Of a DNA stretch of 64,000 bases, positions 32,688 to 43,842 are shown piece by piece. The stretch lies in the NCBI GenBank assembly GCA_019096155.1, contig JAHCVI010000002.1, positions 2,852,001-2,916,000 on the forward strand. The letters run 5' to 3'. Under the pieces are notes generated by a model, which was not told where the DNA came from, made no database searches, and saw only the letters and a list, made by a program, of their open reading frames with translations. The translations under genes were made by a program, and so were the position numbers. Within the stretch, counting starts at the first letter, position 1; every line of letters starts with the position of its first letter. This DNA comes from Staphylotrichum longicolle (lineage: Eukaryota > Ascomycota > Sordariomycetes > Sordariales > Chaetomiaceae).

Positions 32688-33636
32688 GGTCGGCGATGTT
32701 CCAAGGGCGAGGGTCGGATTGCTGGTCGTTGGTGGTGGGTACGGCTTCACGTCAAGTGGGCAAGGTTGCGGCTCTGAGACAAGACAGCAGCAGCAGCAGC
32801 AACAGCAAGTGGGCAGGCGGGCGGAGACTGCAGCCGCTGAAATGCGTGGAGGGGTAAGACGGTGGAAACGGAAAGGGCTAAAATAAAGACCAAGTGTCGG
32901 CGAGACAGACGTGTGGCAACGAGCGAAGCCTGAGAATAACGTATGGAGGACGGAGGTGAATGGGGCACTGGGAACATCTAAAACTCCTACGTAATGAAGG
33001 CAGGGCCCCGAGTGTCGGAAAAGGTGTTGGGCAGACGGCCGATTTCTTTCAATCGTGAGTCGCCGTGATCATCATCCGAGTTCCGGGTCCAGGCTTTCAG
33101 CGTCAAATGCACCTTGCGGGCTGACCTTGGTCCTCTGCACTAGGCTGGGCGCTTCGGGCCTCAGCTCCTCTGCAATATTGCAAAGAGGAGAGCCTGAGCA
33201 TCATGCAGCCCTCCGCGCGATCGCCCGCTCCGACGACGAGTGGAGGCGTGCTTGGGATGAGGAGCTCTTGTCATTTGATGGAGATGGACTGGCCGTTTGC
33301 CGCATCCAAGCTCAGCCCGAGCTCAGGTCCACAGTCCCGCCCAGTGCGTGCAGGCTCCCTTGGCTCCCTTGTGAAGGTGGCCCGTGCGTCAGTTGGCGCG
33401 TCGTCCTGCCGCCTGGGCGGCTGCCAACGAAGCTCGCCGCAAGCTTCCAACTGGCTGCTGCATCACACCTCAGAACAACTCCCAACAAACCCGTCGACTT
33501 TGACATCACACATCGCCTGCCGCGGAATCGCATCTCATCTTGGGTCTGCACATCACTGCTTTTGGCCCCGATAGAGTTACTTTTGTCAAAGCGACAATCA
33601 ACCGGATCGCTCCATCCGGAGTAGAACACCGGCACC
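32688..33636. other. Divergent promoter region UBC1-type E2 / RPT2
   Basis: About 950 bases between two divergent starts. Overlapping frames on both strands have no recognisable product. Confidence 0.5.
32785..32799. repeat. (CAG)5 microsatellite in E2 leader
   Basis: Five CAG units followed by AACAGCAA, about 100 bases upstream of the E2 start codon and within the shared divergent promoter. Confidence 0.7.
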
Positions 33637-35225
33637 ATGGTACGGCTGTTTGGAGAAGTGGTCGCCGAGCGCATTCTGACAAGTTCTGCAGGGCCAGGGT
33701 CAATCAGGCATGGGCGGGGGCGGAGGAAAGGATGGTCGTGATGAGAAGGACAAGAAGGTTTGGCTTTCCGATGACGGCGATGGGCATCAACTCCCTGCAC
33801 CCCATCGCCAGCTCCTCCACCGGTGACATGGCTGACAACGGTCGCCGCAACAGAAAGACAAGCCCAAGTATGAGCCTCCTCCGAGACCTACCACGCGCAT
33901 CGGCCGCAAGAAGAAGAAGGCTGGCGGCACCAGCGCCGCCGCAAAGATGCCTCCCGTCTACCCGACCAGCCGATGCAAGCTCCGGTTGCTGCGCATGCAG
34001 CGCATCCACGACCACCTGCTGCTCGAGGAAGAATATGTCGAGAACCAGGAGCGCCTTCGGAAGGCGAAGGCGGTCAAGGACGACACAGCCCCCACTTCCG
34101 AGATGGAGTCTACCGACCGGATGGCCGACGAGCGCAGCCGTGTCGACGACATGCGAGGCAGCCCCATGGGGGTCGGCACGCTCGAGGAGATGATCGACGA
34201 CGACCACGCCATTGTTTCTAGCACGACGGGCCCCGAGTACTACGTCAGCATCATGAGCTTCGTGGACAAGGACCTGCTGGAGCCCGGCGCCAGCGTGCTG
34301 TTGCATCACAAGACAGTCAGCATTGTCGGTGTGCTCACAGACGATACAGATCCTCTTGTGAGCGTCATGAAGCTCGACAAGGCGCCGACAGAGTCGTACG
34401 CGGATATTGGCGGTCTGGAACAACAGATTCAGGAGGTGCGCGAGTCAGTCGAGTTGCCGCTGCTGCATCCCGAGCTGTACGAGGAGATGGGTATCAAGCC
34501 GCCCAAGGGCGTCATTCTCTACGGCGCACCGGGTACCGGAAAGACTCTTCTGGCCAAGGCCGTGGCCAACCAGACTTCTGCGACTTTCCTGCGCATTGTC
34601 GGTAGCGAGCTGATCCAGAAGTACCTTGGTGACGGCCCCCGCTTGGTTCGCCAGTTGTTCCAGGTAAACTCCATCATCGAACATTGAAGCAAACTGAATC
34701 TTTACTAATCCACCACAGGTCGCCGCCGAGAACGCTCCTTCGATCGTGTTCATCGACGAAATTGACGCCATCGGTACCAAGCGTTACGATTCCACATCCG
34801 GTGGCGAGCGTGAAGTGCAACGGACCATGCTGGAACTTCTCAACCAGCTCGACGGTTTTGATGACCGCGGCGACGTCAAGGTCATCATGGCCACCAACAA
34901 GATCGAGACGCTCGATCCTGCCCTCATCCGGCCCGGCCGTATCGACCGCAAGATCCTGTTCGAGAATCCCGACCAGAACACCAAGCGCAAGATCTTCACG
35001 CTGCACACGAGCAAGATGTCCCTCAACGAGGACGTCGACCTGGAGGAATTCATCGCCCAGAAGGATGACCTGTCGGGCGCCGACATCAAGGCCATCTGCT
35101 CCGAGGCCGGTCTCATGGCTCTCCGTGAGCGCCGCATGCGCGTGCAGATGGCCGACTTCCGCGCCGCCCGCGAGCGGGTGCTGCGCACGAAGCAGGAGGG
35201 CGAACCGGAGGGCTTGTATCTGTAA
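33637..35225 (+). CDS. RPT2: 26S proteasome regulatory ATPase subunit Rpt2
   Basis: Four exons: 33637-33639 (the ATG alone), 33692-33757, 33854-34663 and 34719-35225, giving 461 residues. The first splice joins ATG to GGC-CAG-GGT, producing MGQGQSG, the myristoylation-type N-terminus known for Rpt2. [20 protein letters not shown] and the coiled-coil/OB region follow ([21 protein letters not shown]). The AAA+ module has Walker A GAPGTGKT (247-254), Walker B IVFIDEID (302-309) and [15 protein letters not shown]. The protein ends in LYL, the C-terminal pocket motif that docks into the 20S core. Rpt2 unfolds substrates and opens the gate. Downstream lies a 15-base G tract. Confidence 0.96.
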
Positions 35226-35266
35226 TGTGTGTGTATGACGAGACGTAGCTGGGTGAGGGGTGGGGT

Positions 35267-35281
35267 GGGGGGGGGGGGGGG
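35267..35281. repeat. 15-base G homopolymer after RPT2
   Basis: Fifteen consecutive G, about 40 bases after the RPT2 stop codon, preceded by shorter G runs separated by single T. Confidence 0.75.
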
Positions 35282-35504
35282 AGAATGCAAATAGATAAGC
35301 GATGTTTGCGATGCAGAAAGTCCCCGTTGCTGATGCCTGTTTGGACCTGAGTGATGATCCTTGAAAGATCAAGGAGCAAGGTGAAGATCTCCGATAACCT
35401 TTCCAATCCCGGTTGTACCTGCTCCCAGATGCAAGGTAAGGAAAAAGTAAACTCGTTCACATCGTGACGAGATCAAAAATACTGGAAAACGACGCAAAAG
35501 GAAA

Positions 35505-35607
35505 TGGGAACTGTGAGGCTCGAACTCACGACCTCAGGATATCCCGATTTGACACCGGATCACACTTTCGTATGAGACCTGCGCTCTTCCAACTGAGCCA
35601 AGCTCCC
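35505..35607 (-). tRNA. tRNA-Met (CAT), elongator, second identical copy with intron
   Basis: The reverse complement of this stretch is identical over all 103 bases to the tRNA at 1686-1788, including the 30-base intron. Only about 10 bases on the 3' side (TTCCTTTTG-like) remain similar outside the gene. Confidence 0.93.
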
Positions 35608-38329
35608 TTTGATTCGTTGAAGACAGAGACGCCATTTTGCGACCTATGTTCGGAAGGCAGTCGGGTTAGGGTTGTCGTCCAGCCTTGAGCCAGCTCCAGA
35701 ACCCACCAACATCTGGTACATTACGGTTTGAAGGCGTGTTGCAAGCGTTTGTGGCTTCAATTACAAGTTCTGATTTAAGCCTGATTAAAGTGACAAATGA
35801 CATGACATGATTTCTTGGTGGGCCGTCAAGGGCTGCATCGTGCTGCTCATCATACCTCTGTTTTCTCCTTGGTCAGTTCCGGGGTTTGAGTAACATATTT
35901 CTCGATGACGCTTGAAATACTGAAGTGATGCGGCAGATTTGTGCTACGAGATGAGGGAGTTTCCCTAGTGCGTACTCTCACAGATCACCGTTGGGTCTCA
36001 TTTTTATGATAGATGGTCGTACGACTTTTGAGCCTCCTGTTCATCATCAACTCCGTCAACAGAAGTGAATGCATGACTTTTTGATATACATGGGCTCCGT
36101 GGTTGACAGCACCTCGTGCGCCAAATCTCTACCGACCAAGCGAGTCAATTGCGAGCTATGCATTCCAGAGTCTTTGTAAGTTTATTTGGATGCTGTGTAA
36201 AAGTAACCCCGAAAGAATAACATCCGCCACAAAAAGCCTACTCAGGCTGGAAATCACCACATATTCGGAAAAATGTATTTGAACATTGACATTGTGTCCA
36301 AACGAAACCGGGTGTGAAGTGTATCTCACAACATCCAGTTAAGAAACAGACAATACATTGGCAAACCCCACAGATACTTTTATTCTTAAACTTGATACTT
36401 CCAAAACGAACGTTTTATGAAGAGATGAAAAATCTTAGAACCGAGAGATTCTTTTCAAATTGAATCCAATGAATGGAAAGAAGTGACGAAACCGAACCAT
36501 GGAGCTTAAGTCTGCTCTCTTGGATGTTACGAAGCTCAGAAACCCAAAGCTTCACCCTTCCTACCAGACAAGTAAGCGGATACGCTTGGTGTTGAGGTGT
36601 TTCTCAAACTCAAATCCGCGCAAACGGGCAGTGGCGGTCAAAGTAACGACTAATGGCATATACTAACGCAATTTGAACGCCGAGTCTTGAAGAAAACCCA
36701 TCCAACGGATAGTTTGACTCTCTTTTAGAGAAAGTCCAATGTTGTTTGGCTTCCGGGAGTGAGGGTTCGGTATTTTCCACCCTCAGTCAGCCAAGAGCAA
36801 TTACCATCCGTGATTTATTCCATCGTGTACCATTTGCCTTGGTACTTACAGACACAATAGCGTGTCCTGGTGTCTGTGATAACCGGTTTCCCAAGCTTGA
36901 GTCTGGTTCACTGAGCTTGGCGACATCCACGACGTTGTCACAACCTCATCTTTTCCTCCAGCGTTCCAGCATCTCGATTCAGTATATATATCATGCCACC
37001 AGAAACAATCACCCACACCAAAGATAATATCTTCGATTGCAATCTCTCCATGCTACCAGAGCGTTTGGAGTACATCATTTGACGCGGAACTGCCTTGAGA
37101 AAAACATTCACATTAACTCTTTGCGAAAGCTGGTGCGCTTTTACATCCATTGCCGATAGCAAGCCTGGAAAAACCGCAGTATGTAACTAGGTTCCTTGCT
37201 CGTTGAGATACACCTCAACAACCAAGGCCGTGCTGGAGACATGAAACCGTGGACCTGCCAATTATGAGGAGAGTCAAGACTTTAACAACATGAATCTCGA
37301 CACAAGGAGAGGGTTTAGGGTGCATCCTGAAGGATATACACATACACATGATGCCTTCCACCCCGCTCACTTTCAGGATCAACGCCACACGATCCCCAAT
37401 ACTCCAAGGTCACTCGCAACGATCAATGATTCAGCTCATCGGACGCAGTCAACTGCAGAAAGGATTGCCAAGCACCTCGACAGGAGTAACTCTTCCACCT
37501 GCGGTGTGGGCATACACCCTTCCATCAACAAGACGGCAATGGCTATGGTATGTCGCTGACACGATTAACGGCTATTACCCGACTCAAAACCTGGCACTGG
37601 AGGATTGCCTAGGGTTGCTCTGCCGCCTTTTGAGGCCGAGTCTCTTGATGTGCGTACATCTTACGATCCTCGCACACCGTCCGGTTACCTTACGTAGTCA
37701 TAAGATCGAGTCCACTGTCTGCTGCCGAAGACATTCCCCTGAATACGTCATCTTATCCACCTTTGGCTTGATGTCCGTTTGTTGACCTTCCACTACTTTG
37801 AGCCTGACATCTCCAGGAGCCGAGTATGAGCGCTGGCCAGACGAAGTCATGTACATACAGTGTGCTTTCTGTGGCGTTCAAACAGGAAGCAAGCTCTCCA
37901 AATCACGTCAGCAAAAGACTCGAGTTGATCCATCACCGGCCCACCAGAGCCCATCCCTTTGCATTCACAGCTAAACTGGCGCCAGTACAGATTATGGTCG
38001 TTTATTCAGCATGAGCGGGGCGCTGACCAAGGCATTCGGGCGTCATCTCGAGAGGCCTGATTTAACAGCGCCTCTGCCCAACAACATCACGAAGCCTCTC
38101 CGCCAGAGCCGGGTATTTTGTTTTGTGCTTTCTTCATCCCATGCAACCTCGGTCTCCATTGGTTGATCTCATGTATTTATGAGGTCCCAAGCCTGGGACG
38201 CACAGTGAGTCAGATAGCCATTGCCTATCCCCACCATCCACGCAAATGAAGTTGATGCCCTGAACCACCGCGCCAATCTAGAGTGAAATCGCATAAAGGA
38301 CAAGGAGGTGTGCGAGTTGGCCACTATCT
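35608..38329. other. AT-richer gene-free stretch
   Basis: About 2.7 kb between the tRNA and the L16 gene with clearly lower GC content than the neighbouring coding DNA (judged by eye). It holds only short frames, for example 37348-37785 on the plus strand, without recognisable domains. It could be an old repeat-induced-mutated repeat or simply a long intergenic region. Confidence 0.45.
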
Positions 38330-39415
38330 CTAGTAGCCGAAGGCCTGGAGGGCCTCCGTCGTCTTCGTGTCGACCTTCGCCGTCTTCTTCGCCTCGGAGA
38401 GCTGTCTCGCGGCCAGCTTCTTGCGCTCGTAGTAGGCCGCGCCCTTCGCCTTGCGCCTCTCCTCGAGCCTGCGAATGATGTCAGCATCGCCATCCCTTTC
38501 CATTTGCGGGAGGAAGATCCCTGATATCCCTCAGGTACGCACCTCTCGACAACGTCCTGGTACTTCCAGCCGACCTCGTGGCTGAGACGGCCGACGGTGC
38601 AGTACTTGCGGCCGGGCTGCAGGCGCAGGACACGGAGGGCCTGGGGAACAACCATCTTCTTCTTCTTGTCGTACGGGGGAGGGACACCCTCGAAGACCTT
38701 GAGGCGCTCAAGGGCGGCGGCACCGCGGGCGGTCTTGTGGGGGATCATGCCACGGACGGCCTTGTAGAAGATCCGGGAGGGGGCGCGGAATGGGAAGGGA
38801 CCTGTGGGCAGTCAGAATCGCGAGGCCGTGGAATCATCGATCGTGGAAGTTCGACTCACCACCGCGGGTGGGGTTGTACCGGGTCATCTTGCGAAGGTAG
38901 GCGTGGTACTTGACTGTGTCCGACTGTCAGCTTCCTGTTCCTCGTGGGCTTCCTCTTCAAGTCCCCCATCTCCGAGCATCCGGGTCTCCAATCCCCGTGG
39001 TGCTATCCCGATCCCTTCACCACATGCGACGCCCCGAGTGCCCGTCCGAATTCGAGTGATGAAATGTGGTACGTACGCTTCGCGCGGAAGAACTCGCCGG
39101 AGATGTTGAGAGCCTCGCAGCGGACAACGACGATCTTCTGGCCGTTGAGCAGCTGCTTGGCGACGATGCTGGCCAGGCGGCCAAGCAGGTGGCCCTTGCC
39201 ATCGATCACGACCTGTTGCAGACGCTTGTCAGCACTCCTGCTCTCCCGACTCTCGCACCGCCCCCCAGCCATGCCGTCGCCCAGTCGCCTTTCGTGCCGT
39301 GATGTGTTCCCGTTGTTGTATCGCGATCTCGGGGCGGCCAGCGCTCGCGCAGCTTGCAAGGTGCATCAATTGGGGGAAGAGAGAGCGAACATACCACAGA
39401 CTCGAACGAAGACAT
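38330..39415 (-). CDS. 60S ribosomal protein uL13 (L16/L13a)
   Basis: Five exons (39415-39395, 39212-39077, 38913-38860, 38801-38543, 38468-38330) encode 202 residues, the normal length for the eukaryotic protein. Conserved segments are [38 protein letters not shown], the [18 protein letters not shown] join across two introns, [17 protein letters not shown] and the basic C-terminal helix ending ALQAFGY. The gene begins with a 21-base coding exon, and the introns are clustered toward the 5' side, as is common in ribosomal protein genes. The protein is a component of the cytosolic large ribosomal subunit. Confidence 0.96.
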
Positions 39416-40206
39416 TTTGCCGTGGTGACCTGGGCTAAATGAAAGAAAAGAACAGGTTGATCAGTCACACTCCGGCTGATCGAGTAGCAGCTGGCTGCTT
39501 CCTTACCCTTGTGATGGTTGATGGTCGTTCTTCGACTTTTTTGTGTGTGCTGAAAATTGGCCTTGGTGCAGTCAACCCAGCAGAAATGCGCTAGGCCCGA
39601 TAAGGATCGGGTGGAGGTCTGCAAGCGAGTGCTGATTGCTGCCTGAGGCACAAAGAGATAGGGTTAGACCTACCGTGCCCGGACAGGCGGGGCACGAGGG
39701 ACCCGTTTCTTCCCCAGACCCACCAGCTGTCTGGCGGCAGGCGAAGTCCCGGCAAACCTCTCTTTCACGTCCATCTTCCCCTTTGGGCAAATGAGTGTGA
39801 CCTTGGACATCTTCGGGCAGTCAATCATGCTAAACTGGCGCCTATTCTTGCTGGTGGCTTCATAAATTCGGGCATGAACGTCTTCATCATGATAAACATC
39901 ATACCGAGTTACGTTGAATGCACCATATTCCTGCTAGAGGAAGTACCCTGAACAGCATTGTCACGCCGAGCCAAACAGCAGCCGAACCGACTCCCAATGT
40001 TTCGCATTCATGGAGATGAAGTGCCTGGATACGGACATGAACCTCGAAGAAACCCCACACAAACCCTCGCCATGCATTGTACTCATAAATGAAACAGACA
40101 ACAGAGCGGAAAGGCCAAGATTAGAGGAGATCATTATGCCGGAGACGCCAAACAGCATGTCTGAGAAACGTAGGGTACAGAAGTAGGACCGGGTTCCTGA
40201 CGCGCG
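39416..40206. other. Promoter of the L16 gene and intergenic DNA
   Basis: Upstream region of the ribosomal protein gene, with no additional gene recognised. Confidence 0.5.
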
Positions 40207-41502
40207 TTACGTCGAACTCTTTGCGGCCGCATCAATCTTGCTCAAACAGCTCTGCACATCATTCACGAGCTGTTTTCTCCTCGCCCGCGCACCTTCTTCT
40301 GTCGACGTGTCGATCGCGTCCAGCTTCAGCAGGACCTTCTGCAGAACGGTCTCGGAAAGTTTGCGGTGCTCGTCCTCGCGTTTCTTGACATCCCTGGGAG
40401 GACTGGCCGCGAAATCGAGACAGCGGGGTAGCCATTGGTTGGTAAAGTCGTCGGCGATGGCATTGAGCTTTTCGATCGGGCCACCGGGCTTGCCGCGGGG
40501 AATGGCCGCTGGGGCACTGGCCGCGGAGACCGCCGATCCGGGGGACTGGGTCCGGACTCTTGATGTGCCTCTCCTTCTGTCCTCGGACGACGGTACACCC
40601 AAACCGACCTGCGAGCTGCTGTCCCGCGGGCTTCGTTCACCCCACCCGCCGAACCTCCCAACCCTCGGCGACTGTCTCGGCGGCGAGTTTCGCCGCTCGT
40701 ATCTGTCCCGCTCGTCATCACCCACGACCACAACTTCCTCGCTGCCCTCGCTGCCAGTGAGGCTTCCATGAGGCGAGTCTCCAGAAACCATCAGGAGCTC
40801 GCTGTTATTCTTGACGCCGTACTCGCGTACTGGCAAGTCGAATTTCTTGAGGCGACGGCCCTTGTAGTAGAGCTTGATCCGTTTCGCCTGGCGCTCTGAG
40901 AGGTCAAGAATCATGGCGACACGCTCTCGCACGTCGCTGGCCAGAAGCTTCCCATCCCCGATGGAGTATGCCGGAAAGTGCTCGGGGTATGTGACACCTT
41001 GGTACTTGATCAGGATGACATCGTCCTCGGGCCGGGAAGGTACCGAATGAGAGTAGTGGTCGTGGACGTGCGACTGGGGCGCGTACGGCCGGGGAATGTC
41101 GACGCCATGGTCTTCCAGGTCCGCGGAGGTGATGTAGCTATAGTCGTCATCGGTCACGTTGGGGACACCGTCCTGGGAGCTGAAGGGTGAAACGGCCCAG
41201 CGATTCGAGAAGCCATAGCGCCGCATGTTTCCCGACTTTTTGTTGTTCTGCTGCCCCGTACGTGCTGTGACGGCTGGGATGGCACCGAGCAGGAGGATGA
41301 CGCCTGCAGTGGTGTAAAGCGCTGTCGGTGAGAGGCCGGTCGTTGATTGGAGATACTCGGTCGCACCAGCCAAACGGTCGGCAGTGGTACCCAGATAAGG
41401 CTGCAGCGATGCCGGAAGTTTCAGCACTGCCGAAGTGATGTTGCCGGCAAGATTGGCGAACGAGGCACCAGGTGATGCCCAAGCTGCTGAACCTGAAGCC
41501 AC
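40207..41502 (-). CDS. BAG-domain Hsp70 co-chaperone with ubiquitin-like region
   Basis: A single 431-residue frame. A hydrophobic segment near residues 62-80 (LYTTAGVILLLGAIPAV) suggests membrane anchoring. A ubiquitin-like stretch occupies about 165-240 (VILIKYQGVTYPEHFPAYSI, VRERVAMILDLSERQAKRIKLYYKGRRL, NNSELLMVSG). A Ser/Arg/Pro-rich linker follows. A helical BAG domain covers about 350-425 (KLNAIADDFTNQWLPRC and LSETVLQKVLLKLDAID). This order resembles fission yeast Bag101/Bag102 and, in the anchor plus BAG, yeast Snl1. BAG domains release nucleotide from Hsp70 and can pass clients to the proteasome. Located among the ubiquitin-proteasome genes, though not in an operon-like arrangement. 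Confidence 0.85.
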   Translation of the reverse strand: MASGSAAWASPGASFANLAGNITSAVLKLPASLQPYLGTTADRLAGATEYLQSTTGLSPTALYTTAGVILLLGAIPAVTARTGQQNNKKSGNMRRYGFSNRWAVSPFSSQDGVPNVTDDDYSYITSADLEDHGVDIPRPYAPQSHVHDHYSHSVPSRPEDDVILIKYQGVTYPEHFPAYSIGDGKLLASDVRERVAMILDLSERQAKRIKLYYKGRRLKKFDLPVREYGVKNNSELLMVSGDSPHGSLTGSEGSEEVVVVGDDERDRYERRNSPPRQSPRVGRFGGWGERSPRDSSSQVGLGVPSSEDRRRGTSRVRTQSPGSAVSAASAPAAIPRGKPGGPIEKLNAIADDFTNQWLPRCLDFAASPPRDVKKREDEHRKLSETVLQKVLLKLDAIDTSTEEGARARRKQLVNDVQSCLSKIDAAAKSST

Positions 41503-43154
41503 CTTGGCGACTTTGGTGTGGTCCTACGACAGGATGCCGTCGACCTGATGGGGAACAAGAAGAGTAAAAGAGGGAAGACCCGGGCGCGGGTTTATATCAG
41601 CCTGCTCGTCGTCGGGTCCGGTGGATGCGGCGGCGCAAGGGATCGTGAAGCTTGCTGGGCGGATGCATCAGTCGGTGGGAAGCGGACTGGAAAGCCAATG
41701 GCCACGTTTGGGGCTAGAGTCGTCGCCCTTGAAAAGAATGGAAGCACGAGAGCTGTGTTGTCCTCGCACCAGCGTTCCGGAATTGGAAGGAAAACAGCGC
41801 CTTGCGACGATCACCGCCTTGGGGGCAAGCGAGGTCACGCTGGGTTGCTGAGTGTGTCTTGTCCCGACACGCCGATTTTGGGTTGGGTGGCGGTCATCTT
41901 CAGTTCCAGGGCTGCAAGGGTGCCAAATTTCAAAGTCCTGGGATGGGCCGACCCCGTGGTCTGAGGACCCCGCATCGATTGTGGACCCTCGACCCCCACT
42001 TGGCTGTCATTCGTCTCCCATCCAGACTCTGACCAACTGCATCAGAATTGTTCCTCGCGTTTGGTCGAAGCCCACACGAACACGCAACCAAAGCGGATCA
42101 CGATCCCGCAATGCGCCATGCATGCAACAACAAAACTCTCCACCAGAATTCGGCACCTTTCTTAGGAGCGCTTTGATTTGGGGGGAAATTGGCCGCCTTG
42201 TCGAGCAGCAGGACCGGCATTGATTAGATTGATGCCTGATGTGGCTGACTGACTTGCCCATGTATGTCCCACCATCTCTTCACGACAAGAACGGGGTCGT
42301 GCTGAGGACCCTGCGTCCAAATCATGAGTTTGAGCCGCCGAGCCGCTTCGCTCAGCCGACTGGCCGGGAACCCACCACGAGGGCCAAATGCGGACGGCCA
42401 TCCCAAGTCGATGAGTTTGCTTTGGTTCCTTCCTTGCCCTTCAGTCGATCTGGGGGGCAAATCACAGGCCACACCCCAAGACAATGAGGTCATCCTCCCC
42501 TCGCCGCAAGACTGGCCACTCCAGAACGGGAATGGCCGCTGTGAATAGCCTCGCTTTCACCTCTGGTGTTCTTTTGACAAAGCGAATCTCTCTCGCCGGT
42601 GGCGTGCCCTGCCTGCGGCTCTGGCGTAACATGTCGCGTTGCTCGTTGACCGAGGACAGCATCGATTTCCCTTCATCGGTTTGCACTTTGCACATTCAAC
42701 AAGTTCTCCCGGGCCCCTGGCTTTGCACGGACCATTTGCGTCATCGGCTCTCGGCTCTCGATGGCTGCGTTCCACAAAAGGCAAGGCGGATCTCAAATTC
42801 AGGGGCTTGGCACGGCATCAAATCTGATTCCTCGGCAGGGGATTTTGAGTCTCTTGAGAAAGCAATTCCAAAGGATTCTGAGGAAGGCTTTCTCAGTCAG
42901 CATTGCTTGGGCATCATTCCTTACAATCGTTCTAGCACTCGAGTCTGTCTTAGTAAAACTCCGTGCCTTGCTTCATCCTCTTCTCGGCTAGTTCCGGTTG
43001 ACAAATCCGTTGGATGTCGCCATCCGTCGTCCCGATAGAGCCCCTTGCCGTCTGTTCCCGCTGCAACCACGACGCATCCATAAAAACGAGTCCACTTGCC
43101 CCTCACTCCGTTGCCATCTTTTTCTAGAACGTCACCACCCCGCACCCGACATCC
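41503..43154. other. Intergenic stretch, divergent promoters
   Basis: About 1.65 kb between the BAG gene and the glutaredoxin gene. Overlapping frames up to about 180 codons show no recognisable domain. Confidence 0.45.
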
Positions 43155-43605
43155 ATGTCCTTCATCTTCCGCCGACTCTTCGGTTCATCACCATCGCCAT
43201 TCACAATGGAGGCCGCTCAGAAGAAAGCTCAGGCGCTGATCGACGAGAACGCCGTCAGTATGTAGCACCTCTCTCCCAGTTGCGATCGTAAATAGCAGGT
43301 TCTAACGCAATTGTCTCCCCGCAGTGGTGTTCAGCAAGTCGTACTGCCCTTACTGTAACAACGCCAAGCGCATCCTCGACAGCTACGACGCCAAGTACAA
43401 GGCGATTGAGCTCAACCAGGAGGAGGACGGCGACGACATCCAGAACGCGCTGCAGAAGATCACGGGCCAGCGCACCGTGCCCAACATCTTCATCGGCCAG
43501 GTCCACATCGGCGGCAACTCGGATCTCGAGGCGGTCGTCAAGAACGGCAAGAACGGCAAGAAGATTGAGGAGCTGCTCAAGGAGGCCGGTGCTATCTCGG
43601 CGTGA
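43155..43605 (+). CDS. Dithiol glutaredoxin (CPYC)
   Basis: Exons 43155-43257 and 43325-43605 with a 67-base intron, 127 residues. The active site SYCPYC places the redox cysteines at 42 and 45. TVPNIFIGQVHIGGNSDL contains the cis-proline and glutathione-binding segment of class I glutaredoxins. It reduces protein-glutathione mixed disulfides using glutathione. The first 17 residues (MSFIFRRLF followed by Ser/Pro) are basic and hydrophobic and could act as a mitochondrial or secretory leader; a second ATG at 43206 would give a cytosolic form starting MEAAQKKAQ. This resembles dual targeting of yeast Grx2, but here it is inference. Confidence 0.93.
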
Positions 43606-43842
43606 AGAGGATAGCTGGTGGTGTGTTTGGGGGGCTTTCAGGAGGGATACCCAACATCGATAGACGGGCTCCGGACGCCCATGGTGCTCGTCCTGTACTG
43701 GACGACGTGTGAAGGATAATTACTCAAATGATAAATAAGAGTTCGCTGCAAACATGCGCGATCTGGCGTTCTACATTGAGAGTTTCTCTATTGGTGTTCT
43801 ACATGTACATGAAATGTAATACACGGCCCAAGCATGTGGCCT

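Noticed and set aside
32070..32777. A 235-codon plus-strand frame antisense to the UBC1-type E2
   Set aside because: Mirror frame of well-supported E2 exons; no domain of its own.
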